From: Persicaria tinctoria
Lineage: Eukaryota; Streptophyta; Magnoliopsida; Caryophyllales; Polygonaceae
DNA length: 64,000 bases
Direction of reading: 5' to 3'
NCBI GenBank assembly: GCA_037127255.1
Contig: JBANSL010000013.1
Coordinates: forward strand, 61,084,688 to 61,148,687
A program made the position numbers and the translations under genes. Shown piece after piece: positions 33,573-44,584 of the stretch; the stretch's first letter is position 1; each line of letters starts with the position of its first letter. The notes below the pieces were generated by a model. That model was given only the letters and a program-made list of their open reading frames with translations, made no database searches and was not told where the DNA came from.

Positions 33573-33786
33573 GGCAGAATGAGATGTGCTACTTTGACAT
33601 ATTGAACGTTGGCCAAGAGACTATTGAATCCCTCAATACTATCGTACGATACACAATGACCCTTGTTGTCCATATCTATATGTTTTTGTATTATATCTTG
33701 TCAATAATTCCTTGTATAAAATTTATTTATAATAAACTGTGCGTAAAGTTTATTTGCTTTTCCTGATCTCTACTTTTTTTTTAACT

Positions 33787-33984
33787 TCATTTTGTAGATT
33801 CCGCCTCTTCCAACTCCCACAAGAAATGATGTAATTCCGCCTATTATATAAACCATAAAATCATGTAGATTCCCCGTCTTCCAACTCAACAAGTAATTAT
33901 GTAAATGCAACTAAATATATGCAATATTCACAACTAAACTATGCTAATTGCAATCTATTATGCAACACTAAATATGTTCTATCA
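33787..33984 (-). mobile_element. 3' LTR fragment of an Athila-type element
   Basis: On the minus strand the LTR starts TGATAGAACATATTTAG at 33984, next to a PPT, and is cut off near 33787 by the MULE palindrome. It matches 53820-53950 almost base for base (CATAAAATCATGTA, CAACTCAACAAGTAATTATG). Confidence 0.75.
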
Positions 33985-34000
33985 AATTCCCCCACACTTG
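33985..34000 (-). promoter_or_regulatory. Polypurine tract
   Basis: Minus strand AAGTGTGGGGGAATT abuts the LTR start; preceded by CTTGAGGACAAGC, as usual in Athila-type elements. It primes plus-strand DNA synthesis. Confidence 0.8.
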
Positions 34001-35273
34001 AACCTTTGCTTGTCCTCAAGCAATAGAAAACTCAACTCTGCAGCCCTACAAAATAACAATTCATGTATCCACACCTCAATATTCTTTAAGTGCATGAAAA
34101 ACTAGCAAACACAATAGATTAACAACATCATAGCACATAATTGGAGTAATCACTGAAATCAGGCAACCATATCTATTCTAGACCTCACAAAGGTTATGTG
34201 TTTCACTCTCACTCCAGTGTTTAGGGTTAAATGTTTACGCTCAAAACTCAATCTTCAAAAACTTCGCTACAAGAGTCTTGCACCAGTGTTCTAATTCTCC
34301 ACCGCTGGTGACTCTCCACACACAACAAAAATAATTAGGTCTTTTAATTGGGTTGTAATGGAGCCAAGGTAGAACATATAAGGTATGGAGCAATTTAGGC
34401 CATGTGGTGCTCATAATCCGGGAACTAAGGAAGCAACCAAATCATAAAACCACTCATAAACTCCTCATACCAAATCTCTATAATGTCAAATAACACCAAT
34501 CTCAAGCATTAAACTTTACAAACCATACTCAACTCATTCCTTTATTCTTTTCTTTTTTTCTTTTTTTCTTTTTTTTTCTTTTTTTTTCTTTTTTTTTCTT
34601 TTTTCCTTTTTTTTCTTTTTTTTTCTTTTTTTTTCCATTCATGCTATATTAAAGTATTTTTCTTGACTTTTGCCCCTAAGTGAATTTTATTCTCCTTAGG
34701 TCCCAAGTAATGAATGTACTAGCAAGAATCAAACATCGCATAAGGATACCTTAAACATACAATCCACCACTAAAACCATCATCCACAACATAAAACATTC
34801 ACCAACCATTCCTAATTCCCGGATTGGGTCAGATTGGCTATGGAAAAATATTGTGAAGCTATAAAAGAATAGGCTATTAGGCTCAAATTGGCTTCAAGCA
34901 GAGGATAATATGCACCCTTGAAAAAGATATCTAAATGCAAGCTAAAGAGGAAGCAATTGAAGAGACTACACTCAATAAGCAAGAGGACTAAATAAAGTGT
35001 AGTCCTGAATAGGCCAAAAAAAGCTCACCAGGTCATGTCTAGAACTTCAAGATCACCCATAATTCCAAGATCTTATGTGCTCAATCATTAACCAATCATG
35101 CTCACCAAATAGTATAGAAAACATATATCAAAGGTTTCAACAATCCAAGCACATCATGTGGCATAAATCTCAATAGATAAAGTAGAGGATAAACGACATC
35201 CATATGGGGAAATAAGACATATTCCTAATAATGCAAGAACTAAAACTCTTTTTTTTTTCATTTTTCATTTTCA
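34001..35273 (-). other. Long non-coding 3' region of the retroelement
   Basis: No open frame with known content; typical of the spacer between the last ORF and the PPT of Athila-type elements. It contains a pyrimidine microsatellite at 34540-34636. Confidence 0.5.
34540..34636. repeat. T(7-9)C microsatellite
   Basis: Repeated blocks of seven to nine T separated by single C. On the minus strand it is a purine (A-rich) tract. Confidence 0.9.
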
Positions 35274-35695
35274 ATTTTTTTTTAATAAAGTAACACTGGT
35301 AGAAACTAAAGATGCATACAACCCATAAAAATAAACATGCAAACTTAATAGTCAAAATGCAGTGCAAACTTAGAACAAAAATACAAACGTGACATGCAAT
35401 TCTTCTCCCCCACACTTAAGTATGACATTGTCCTCAATGCAGAAAAGAGAACAAAAACATCAAAATAAAAAGAAAAGGGAAAAGAAAAGAAACAACTAAC
35501 ATGCTCACTAATGAGGTGGTGGCGGCGGTGGGTAAGGTCGAAACTGGGGATACGCATATTGATAGAAGTCCTCCTGCCTCTGCCACATCTGCTCCGGCAT
35601 CCGTCTGATCACTGCTTGGCTCTCAGAGACATCCTCCAGCTGAGAAGTCAAGCTACGGACATTCCGACGAATGTCGCCAACTTCCACATATAGCT

Positions 35696-35815
35696 GCTGC
35701 TGGTGCTCCCACATCACATCCTGGCGCTGGGACATCTGCTGCTAGTGCTCCCACATGACGTCTTGACGACGCGACATCATCTGCTGATGCTTCCACATGG
35801 TGTCCTGACGGAGAC
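35696..35815 (-). repeat. Three tandem repeats of about 42 bp in the coiled-coil end
   Basis: CTGCTG-TG-TCCCACAT-A-GTC-TG recurs three times, encoding repeats of the type QDVMWEHQQMMSRR. The right arm has only one clear copy, so copy number differs between arms. Confidence 0.75.
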
Positions 35816-36459
35816 ACATATTTGCTATCCTCTGCTCCAGCGCGTAGTAAATCAGACCAGCACCAGCTGTGCCAGAAGGTCCAACACCACTACCTCCGAT
35901 ATCCGTCTGAACTCCAAGGATAGCATCATCACCTTCCTGCTCAGCATCAGGAACACCTCCATCATCATCCTCAGAATCCTCATCCATCTCATCACCCATG
36001 TAGAAATCCGCTACAGTAGGGCCACTGAATCTTCTCCAGATGGCCTGTCCTCCAAACCCACATCGTTGACTTGCCCTCCAAGTGGCCAGCTTTCCTTAAT
36101 TGGGCTTCATCATATAGAAATGAGCCATGCAGAACATCGGGGACAATGCTCACATCGATGCACGCTTGAGCTATTAGGGTGATAAGACCCCCAAAGCTAA
36201 TTGTCGTCTTGTTGCGCTTGTCTAGGATGTCCTTACAGTTAATCAGAAACATATCCACCCAACCTGGAATCACTGGGCTCTCTGGCGTCTGACACCACAA
36301 AAATGACATATCCTTAAGCGAGATCTTGTTGACCTCAGCCTGTGCAAAGAATGTGTTCGCCAGAACCTTGTGAATCAGCCGTAATACAAGATGACGAATA
36401 CTTGAGTTGTACTGGCCCTTCTTGGCCTCAAAAGGCACCCTACTGCTGGTTGGCTTGAT

Positions 36460-36765
36460 GTGTGTAATGAAGAGGGCCCTTTGGCTTTTTGGATGCAGTC
36501 TACTAGGGTGCCTTTTGAGGCCAAGAAGGGCCAGCACAACTCAAGTATTCATCATCCTATATTATGGCCGATTCACAAGGTTCTAGCGAACACATTCTTT
36601 GCACAGGCTGAGGTCAACAAGATCTCGCTTAAGGATATGTCATTTTTGTGGTGTCTGACGCAGAGAGACCAGTGATTCCAAGTTGGGTGGATATGTTTCT
36701 GATTAACTGTAAGGACATCCTAGACAAGCGCAACAAGGCAACAATTAGCTTTGGAGGTCTTATTG
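36460..36765 (+). pseudogene. Inverted segment within the left arm
   Basis: Reads in plus sense EGPLAFWMQSTRVPFEAKKGQ...HKVLANTFFAQAEVNKISL...MSFLWCL, the same protein stretch present in minus sense on both sides. It forms its own small palindrome: CTTGGCCTCAAAAGGCACCC (36422-) faces its complement near 36508-36530, and another turning point lies near 36765 at TTAGCTTTGG. Confidence 0.75.
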
Positions 36766-37515
36766 GCTTCATCATATAGAAATGAGCCATGCAGAAAATC
36801 GGGGACAATGCTCACATCGATGGACGCTCGAGGATAAGACCCCCAAAGCTAATTATCGCCTTGTTGCGCTTGTCTAGGACAGTTAATCAGAAACATATCC
36901 ACCCAACCTGGAATCACTGGGCTCTCTGGCGTCAAACACCACAAAAATGACATATCCTTAAGCGAGATCTTGTTGACCTCAGCCTGTGCAAAGAATGTGT
37001 TCGCCAGAACCTTGTGAATCAGCCGTAATACAGGATGATGAATACTTGAGTTGTACTGGCCCTTCTTGGCCTCAAAAGGTACCCTAGTAGACTGCATCCA
37101 AAAAGCCAAAGAGCCCTCTCCCTTACACACATCAAGCCAACCAGCAGTAGGTGCGACAGTAACACCAAAGATCTGCCCCAATCTCTCCTTCGATATCTCG
37201 TGACCCCTCCCAAGCAATCGAAACGTGACCCCTCCCAAGCAATCGAAACTCAATATACGTACGTCCCACCCTTAAAGTCGCTAAAAACTCCTTACATAAG
37301 ATTGAATATGTAGGAGCATTCTTCCCTAAAAACTCTCCTAAGCCCCCATGCTCTAACAAATGCCTAGTACATACATCCATCTCTAGTAATCGAAGTGTAG
37401 GCTCATGAAAAAATTTGATTACAAAGAAATTTCGAGTGTTTAGAGCATTCCACTTCTTCTTCTGACTCTTCTACTCATTCCATGGGGTCTAGACATTTCC
37501 TTAGCTCGAATTAGC

Positions 37516-38880
37516 AATGTCTAGACCCCATGGAATGAGTAGAAGTAAGAAGAAGAAGTGGAATGCTCTAAACACTCAAAATTTCTTTGTAACCAAATTT
37601 TTTCATGAGCCTACACTTCGATTACTAGAGATGGATGTATATACTAGGCAATTGTTAGAGCATGGAGGCTTAGGAGAGTTTTTAGGGAAGAATGCTCCTA
37701 CATATTCGAGCTTATGTAAGGATTTTTTAGCGACTTTAAGGGTGGGCGTACGTATATTGAGTTTCGATTATTTGAGAGGGGTCACGAGATATAGAAGGAG
37801 AGATTGGGGTAGATCTTTGGTGTTACTGCCGCACCTACTGCTGGTTGGCTTGATGTGTGTAAGGGTGAAGACCCTTTGGCTTTTTGGATGCAGTCTACTA
37901 GGGTGCCTTTTGAGGCCAGGAAGGGCCAGTACAACTCAAGTATTCGTCATTTTGTATTACGGCTGATTCACAAGGTTCTGGCGAACACATTCTTTGCACA
38001 GGCTGAGGTCAACAAGATCTCGTTTAAGGATATGTCTTTTTTGTGGTGTTTGACGCTAGAGAGCCCGGTGATTCGAGGTTGGGTGGATATATTTCTGGTT
38101 AACTGTAAGGACATCCTAGACAAGCGCAACAAGGCGACAATTAGCTTTGGGGGTCTTATCACCCTCATAGCTCGAGCGTGCATCGATGTGAGCATTTTCC
38201 CCGATGTTCTGCATGGCTCATTTCTATATGATGAAGCCTAATTGAGGAAAGTTGGCCACTTGGAGGGCAAGTCAACGATGTGGGTCTGGAGGACAGGCCA
38301 TCTGGAGAAGATTCAATTGAGATTGCCCCGACATCTCCTTTTTGGCCCTACTGCAGCGGATTTCTACATGGGTGATGAGATAGATGAGGATTATGAGGAT
38401 GATGATGGAGGTGTTCCTGATGCTGAGCAGGAAGGTGATGATGATGTTCTTGGTGTTCAGACGGACATCTCCTTTTTGGCCCTACTGCAACGGATTTCTA
38501 CATGGGTGATGAGATGGATGAGGATTCTGAGGATGATGACGGAGGTGTTCTTGATGCTGAGCAGGAAGGTGATGATGATGTTCTTGGAGTTCAGACGGAT
38601 ATCGGAGGTAGTGGTGCTGGACCTTCTGGCACAGCTGGTGATGGTCCGAACTACTACGCGCTGGAGTAGAGGATAGCAAATATGTGTCTCCGTCAGGACA
38701 TCATGTGGGAGCATCAGCAGATGTGGAAGTTGGCGACATTCGTCGGAATGTCCGTAGCTTGACTTCTCACCTCGAGGATGTCTTTGAGAGCCAAGCAGTG
38801 ATCAGACAGATGCAGGAGCAGATGTGGAAGAGGCAGGAGGACTTCTATCGATATGTGTATCCCTAGTTTCCACCTTACCC
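37516..38880 (+). pseudogene. Putative plant transposon protein ORF, right arm
   Basis: Open from 37517 for 149 codons (KKKKWNALNTQNFFVTKFFHE, LRLLEMDVYTRQLLEHGG) then frameshifted near 37770 into the core (37855-38241: VPFEARKGQYNSSI, ANTFFAQAEVNKISFKDM, SFGGLITLIARACIDVSI). The acidic tail is tandemly duplicated with a period of 134 bp (38330-38463, 38464-38597; YMGDEIDEDYEDDDGGV twice). The C-terminal RQEDFYRYVYP coil ends at 38866. This is the better preserved arm; it still has stops at 38239 and 38668. Confidence 0.7.
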
Positions 38881-39137
38881 ACCGCCGACAGCACTTCATC
38901 AGTGAGCATGTTAGTTGTTTCTTTTCTTTTCCCTTTTCTTTTTATTTTGATGTTTTTGTTCTCTTTTCTGCATTGAGGACAATGTCATACTTAAGTGTGG
39001 GGGAGAAGAATTGCATGTCACGTTTGTATTTTGGTTCTAAGTTTGCACTGCATTTTGACTATTAAGTTTGCATGTTTATTTTTATGGGTTGTATGCATGT
39101 TTAGTTTCTACCAGTGTTACTTTATTAAAAAAAAAAT
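38881..39137 (+). other. 3' region of right arm with polypurine tract
   Basis: Non-coding; contains GAGGACAATGTCATACTTAAG followed by GTGTGGGGGAGAAG, and ends in TTTATTAAAAAAAAAA where the palindrome stops and an oppositely oriented LTR begins. Confidence 0.6.
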
Positions 39138-39705
39138 ACTCAAACTCACAACTAGTATAGTTGGTAAGAAAGAGGTCGATCCACAGGGAAATCTATCAAT
39201 TCAAGTGCAAAGCCTAACCGCTAATAGAGAATATGGGGTTTTTTGATGAGTAAAGGATCCGCCTTTGATCAAAGCGGAAGCAAGCAAACAAAGTAAATTG
39301 GTTTTAGAATAAAGTGGAGAGAAATAGGTTCACCTACAATTTATCACTTCGATTGATGAATTCGATCCTTATTTCAGCCTCTAGTTCTTGCCTTTTCCTA
39401 TCAATGTACTTGTCCAGATCTTAGGTAAATTACTAGTCCTACAAGTCCCAAAGGGATATGATTGCCACTTAGGTTAAGGTTTGCTACGAGGAATCTGCAA
39501 AACCCTAGTAATTGAATGAATCTACTCTAACTAGATGATCAGGCCAGAGAGAATAAAACACATTCAAGGAATTAAGCACAAAGAAGTCAAAACATTGGAA
39601 TAGGAATAAGAACTAGATTAAGAAACTCACAATTCAACAATCAAAGATCCAAATCGTAGGCGAAACCTTGAGAGTTTAGTTGCTCATGCTCAACGACGCT
39701 CTTAA
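39138..39705 (-). mobile_element. Athila-type LTR, 3' part (split)
   Basis: Contains the CACAACTAGTATAGTTGGTAA and GGTCGATCCACAGGGAAAT features also seen in opposite sense at 62585-62635, and AAACCCTAGTAATTGAATGA. It is the distal part of an LTR whose start is at 53950 (minus); the chromovirus 39706-53484 sits between. Joined, the LTR would be about 1.03 kb. Confidence 0.65.
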
Positions 39706-42199
39706 TGTAACGACCCAAAATTTAAGTACCCGAATTAACCTCCATAAACCTACTTAGAAGGTAAATAAGGTTCGGAGTACTGGATTCTCGGGGAACGTTA
39801 TAGGAGAATTTTGATCTTCTCCCGTGAGCTTTGTATCTTACGACTGAGTACGAGTTATTATTAGGTTCATTTAAGCGGAAGATTTAGTTGTCAAAAGTTG
39901 GGGATTGCGAACCACGAAAAGATCGTAAGCCCATTGGAGGCTTTACCCGTCCTGGACTATCGCGAAGACGTTTCAAATAGAAATAAAAGCGGAAGTCATA
40001 AATACAACAAAACGCCACGACCGCGCCGGGTCAAAACGATAAAACGTATGAGCAAAAGAGTACGAATGTCAAGCGCCTCCCTCACTCTAATCGTCAAAAA
40101 GGTCTGTCCCGACAACCATCCAAATAAGTAAGTCATATCGGGTAAGGGGTACCTGAATCTAAAAACAAGAAATAAATCGGGGTCAATCATCGGAAATATG
40201 CACACTCAATGCCATATAAAGAGGCATACTTAGACTACATGAATGTTAAAATGTAACACATAAGTAAGTGTATAGATATATATAATTGCGAAATAAACAC
40301 ACAAGGGCCCGTATCATCATCACCATCATATCATAATATCTTCTCAAACGTACTCATCCTTCTCAAACATACTCATTCTTTCTCATCGTAAGTCTTTCAT
40401 CATTTCATTCGTGTTGCATCGAGTATAAGTCATTTTGACGGCCGTCCTACCATAGACACATAGCATACATATGAATTATTGGATTTACTAAGTTCATCCT
40501 ATGTTATATTACCAGTTTATATTCCTAAACATGTTACTAGGTCGCGTGATGCATGAAGACTCTCGATAAGATAAAGAGTATCACATAAATCCATCATGAG
40601 TAAGTTCAGAGGACTTACCTGGAGTCTGGAGAATAAGCAAGCAATAAAGTGCACAACCAAGGATCCAATCAACAAGAGCCTATTAATTTCATTAAGCTTT
40701 CATTAGTTGGTATTCTAATGCATGGTACCCAACTTAATAATCAACATACATCCACATGAGGTTCATAATTCTATAGATTACACACTTTGGTTAAGTGATC
40801 CGGACTTAACCAGTTATAATCTATATCGTATTATCACATAATCGATTTTCTTCTTATCGGATCATAAGCCAAGTTATGGGTATACTTCATTTCTGTATTT
40901 TATATGCTCTAAGTTTCAGTTATGCCATCACATATTTAACCATATTCTTAGCATTCCCTTAACCAAGTTTTCTAACCGAGTCATTATAAACACTGGTTAC
41001 TAAAATTATAATAACTCTTGATCCAACCGTTGGATCGCCCTAATTTTTTAAGGACAGTTAGATAAAAAGATTTCAGCCGAATTAGGCCGTTGGATTGGAA
41101 TTGAATTTCAAATTACAGAGGTCCATATATCCATTTTGTTTGCTGTGACGTTTGCTACAAAACGCAACAAAAAAAAGATAGAGGCTCCACTTCCTAAGCC
41201 CTCATTTACACATAAGGATCTTAACCTATAGAGGGAAAGGTGAATAAGAGATTACCCTCGAAGCCTCTCTCGAAAAAGACCAAATTACCTCTCCAAGCTT
41301 CCCGGGACCTTGCGCCAATCACCTAGCATTTTTGACAAATCCCAACCAAAACATAAAAGGAATTATTAGATAAAAACCTTCAAAATTAGTTGTACAACAA
41401 GTATAAAATCAGATTTGAAGGGGAGGAAACCAAGACTCACCCAAACACACTTGAAAACCTCAAGAACACAAAGGGCTCGGCACAACTGGCTCGAAAATGG
41501 GCCTCAAAGGGCAGCTTGTTGGGACTGGATTTTTGTGAACTCACAATGGTTGGAAAGGCCTCTCTTTTTTGGATATTTGGCTTTGAGAATCAGCCGAAAA
41601 GCTTGAGTGAGGAGGGAGTTATGGTGGTTTGAAGTTGAGGTGTTGCTAGGCCAACAATGGCTTCCCTCTTTTCTTTCTCTTTCTTTTTCTTTCTCTTTTC
41701 TCTGTAGTGCCAAGAGGCTTTGTGGATGGGGAGCTCAGGCTGAGTTTATGGGTTTATATATATGAGGATAGGTGTGGTTAAGTGGTCAAAAGGTCATTCA
41801 ACAGTAGAGTGACACTAGGGACATGAATAGTGGAAGCTAGGCTAGATGTGGTCATTTTAGTCAAATGGAGTGGTTGAGCTTTTGTGGTTCTCCTTGAGGC
41901 TGGCAGCATTGGGTTTAATAAGGGGGATTTGGTGTTAAAATTACGTAAAGAAAAGTCGTGACATGTTATGAAAATTACCGAAATAAACGGATGACAAGGC
42001 CTTTTTGCCTCATCAATATTTATCGGAAAATTATCATACGAATTCCATTAGATTGGAATTGTAATCCTCTTTCCATATAAAATATGCCATCCAAAAATTT
42101 TAAATTTTCCCGGGTTTTCAAAATCGTAAAAGGAGGATAATTGCTCGGATTATCCCTCGGAAATTAATTAAATAATAATTAAATTTTTCGGTCTTTACA
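39706..42199 (-). repeat. Chromovirus 3' LTR
   Basis: 2494 bp, plus-strand ends TGTAACGACCC and CGGTCTTTACA. Compared with the other LTR it has a 9-bp shorter stretch near 40435 and about 27 bp more near 41050, plus scattered substitutions. Short frames inside (for example 39898-40131) are present in both LTRs and have no known domain. Confidence 0.9.
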
Positions 42200-43050
42200 A
42201 TCATCCACCTCTAAAAACAAGTCTCGTCCCCGAGACCAAAAGATTTAAACCGGTGGAGAAGGTGTTAAACTTTGAGTCCTTGAATCGGAACAAAAGGCAC
42301 GCGATCATCTCGGATGCGTTGTCCAAGAATCTCATGATGCCTTTGTCGCGATCGTAATAGTCCCGAACGACGTCGCCGAGCATGTGAACGAGCGCCCCCA
42401 TCACATCTCGCCTCAACCCCGAGAGTATCACAACTCGAGAGATATCATCATCCTACCGCTAGGTCTTAGCGGAAATTCCACGATAGCCGTCACAGAAAGT
42501 CCGTATCCACTTCGCGAAGCACAATGAGCTTACCCGGATCATGGAAGCTTAAACTCAATCATTTTCGAATCAATTCCAATTAAAAGGTGTTAGCGTCCCG
42601 ACACGACTTGGCCTAGACTCCTCTAGACTCCGCTCGACTTTCTCTCTCGGGAGGTGGTCATCCACCTCTAAAGTTCAAACCCGATTCTCGACATTTTATT
42701 CTCCCAACAGGAGGGTAGATAAAAAATCCACCTCTAAGGATCAAACATATGATCTCATTATGACTCAATCAAAACAGAGGGTGGATTAACATCCACCTCT
42801 AAGGCTAAGCCTTATTCCTTTTCCTAGGTTCAACATTCCGACATACCATCATTTATAAACGATACTCACAACAATCACATAATCATAGCGATATCATATC
42901 AGTCATATATCATAAAGTATCACATATCAATGATAATCACGTCATGTAGGACCGCTCATGGGCCCCATCATGCATATCAATCACAGAAAACGTGCACTCA
43001 GTCACAGAGGTAAACACCCAATCACACATAGTACGGCTAACGGTCCCCCT
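42200..43050 (-). promoter_or_regulatory. PPT and repeated PPT-like motifs
   Basis: Minus strand TTAGAGGTGGATGA abuts the LTR at 42200-42214. Near-identical TTAGAGGTGGAT motifs recur at about 42659, 42730 and 42790, so the tract exists in four copies. The rest is non-coding. Confidence 0.75.
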
Positions 43051-43070
43051 CCCAGGTACTCACCGGCCAC

Positions 43071-43322
43071 TCACGCAGTCAAAGCTGTATCTGCCCGTGG
43101 ATGTACACACGACGCTAGCAACTCATCTAATACATCTCCATAGCTCGCCCGTGGACTCTCCTCTGTCTCCAAAGTAGCCTCCTCGGGGCTCCTCCTAGCC
43201 CACTGTATAAGTACCAACGATACCTCTCTACACCTCAGCTTCTTGACCCGGCGGTCAAGAACAGCAATCAGATGCTCCACGAAGGTATGGTCAGGTGCTA
43301 TCTCTAATCCAGAGTAGTCCAA
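43071..43322 (-). pseudogene. Chromodomain of the chromovirus
   Basis: Reads HTFVEHLIAVLDRRVKKLR then LVLIQWARRSPEEATLETEE, the chromodomain at the end of Tekay-type integrases that tethers integration to histone-marked chromatin. It is separated by one stop from integrase; a W in the EEATWE motif is replaced by L here, while the inverted copies keep W. Confidence 0.85.
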
Positions 43323-43340
43323 TATGTGAATCGGATATGG

Positions 43341-44536
43341 CTAGTACTTCCTCAGTTGTGACACGTGGAAGACATCGTGTATACCAGCCAAACGGGGCGG
43401 TAAAGCAACCTCTCCTACTCGCTCGGGGATCTCAAAGGGGTCCACATATCTAGGGCTCAGCTTGCCCTTCATCCCGAATCGTCGGATCCCTCTCGTCAGT
43501 GACACTCGCAACCAGACATGATCTCCAACCTCAAAGGCCAACTCAGTCTTGCGCCTATCAGCATACTTCTTCTGTCGGTCGTGCGCATCCCTCAGATGCT
43601 CTCGGATCCGTCTGACCTGATCTGTCGCCTCCTGCACGTACTGTGGTAGTGTCCCCACTCGGTTTGTAGGCTCATCCCCGCAGATAGACGACTTGCATCG
43701 CCTCCCGTACAACGCGTCAAAAGGAGCCATCCTGATCGATGAATGATAGCTGTTGTTGTACGAGAACTCTACTAGGGGAAGATGTCGAACCCAAAGGTTC
43801 CCCCACTCCAAAACACAAGCCCTCAGCATATCCTCCAGCGTCTGAATCGTTCTCTCGCTCTGCTCGTCCATCTGCGGGTAATAGGCCGTGTTGAAATGCA
43901 ACTTGCTCCCAGAGCCTCGTGCACCTGCCTCCAGAATCTCGAAGTGAAGCGGCCATCTCTATCAGATACTATCCTCTCGGGAACCCCATGCAACCTCACT
44001 ATATGCTGTATAAAATCTCGGACTAAATCAGACACATGCCATGTCTCCTGGATCGGAATGAAACGGGCGGTCTTGGTCAACCTGTCGACCACCACCCAAA
44101 TCGCATCAAAGCCTCGTACATCTCTCCTCAATCCTGTCACGAAGTCCATCGTGATATCCGTCCACTTCCACACAGGGTCGGGAAGTGAGCGTGTCATCCC
44201 TTCGGGCTTCTGGTGCTCTATCCGCACCTGCTGGCAGACCTTACATCGCGCTACAAACAAAGTGACGCCAGTCTTCATCCTGCGCCACCAGAACGTCCTC
44301 CTCAAGTCCTGGCACATCATGTTCGATCCCAGATGGACCGAATAAGGAATGGAATGTGCCTCTATCATGATCTTCTGCTTCAGGTTGTGCACATCAGGCA
44401 CATCAACTCGTCCCTGCAAAATCAGCATCCCATCATCTCGGACGGTAAAAGACCCATAGTGGCCCTGGGCCATGCGCTGTCGGATATCGGCAATCCGCGG
44501 ACACTCTGTCTGCGCTCGTCGGATCTCATCCATCAA
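43341..44536 (-). pseudogene. Chromovirus integrase, copy A
   Basis: N-terminal H2C2 zinc domain ([39 protein letters not shown]), catalytic core ([40 protein letters not shown] and E present) and the GPY/F-type C-terminal end (KLSPRYVDPFEI). A one-base frameshift near 43915 divides it into 44536-43823 and 43901-43341. Confidence 0.88.
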
Positions 44537-44584
44537 CTCTGACTGAACCTCCAGGAAACTCAGCTATCCACTCTCTCGCTGTGA

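Larger units (their letters stand above)
30748..33763. mobile_element. MULE transposase palindrome (tail to tail)
   Basis: A left arm (30748-32208) in plus sense is repeated in opposite sense at 32275-33763. The pairing is seen at the outer edge (AGGAAAGCC-AATAAA-TTTAC against its complement ending at 33763), through the start region (GACAACGAGGGTCA versus the complement of TGACCCTTGTTGTC), and at the centre (ATATGGAATCATGACCACGAACA, 32186-32208, exact complement at 32275-32297). The loop is 66 bp. Arms differ at many sites, by eye on the order of 15-20 percent, so the duplication is old or joins two family members. A transcript through it would form a hairpin of about 1.4 kb. Confidence 0.85.
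35508..37497 (-). pseudogene. Putative plant transposon protein ORF, left arm, rearranged
   Basis: Minus-strand pieces, N to C: FFHEPTLRLLEMDV and LLEHGGLGEFLGKNAPTYS (37400-37260), SKERLGQIFGVTVAPTAGWL (about 37180), ARVPFEAKKGQYNSSI-type, HKVLANTFFAQAEVNKISL, MSFLWCLTPESPVIPGWVDM, ISFGGLITLIAQACIDVS, then an acidic segment and a C-terminal Gln/Trp coiled region ending near 35508. This resembles the putative plant transposon protein domain encoded next to pol in some plant retroelements; its function is unknown. A segment (36460-36765) is inverted, and frames shift repeatedly, so no full protein can be made. Confidence 0.65.
35274..39137. mobile_element. Retroelement accessory-ORF palindrome 1 (head to head)
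   Basis: Left arm 35274-37497 (minus sense) and right arm 37516-39137 (plus sense) are inverted copies. The centre is a 25-bp exact pair (37473-37497 and 37516-37540; AATGTCTAGACCCCATGGAAT and complement) with an 18-bp loop. Outer edges match too: TTAATAAAGTAACACTGGTAG at the left, its complement at the right. Both arms carry the same ORF and a PPT-like AAGTGTGGGGGAGAAGAA (minus at 35406-35424, plus at 38991-39010). Arms are clearly similar but not identical. The left arm has an extra inverted piece (36460-36765). Confidence 0.85.
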
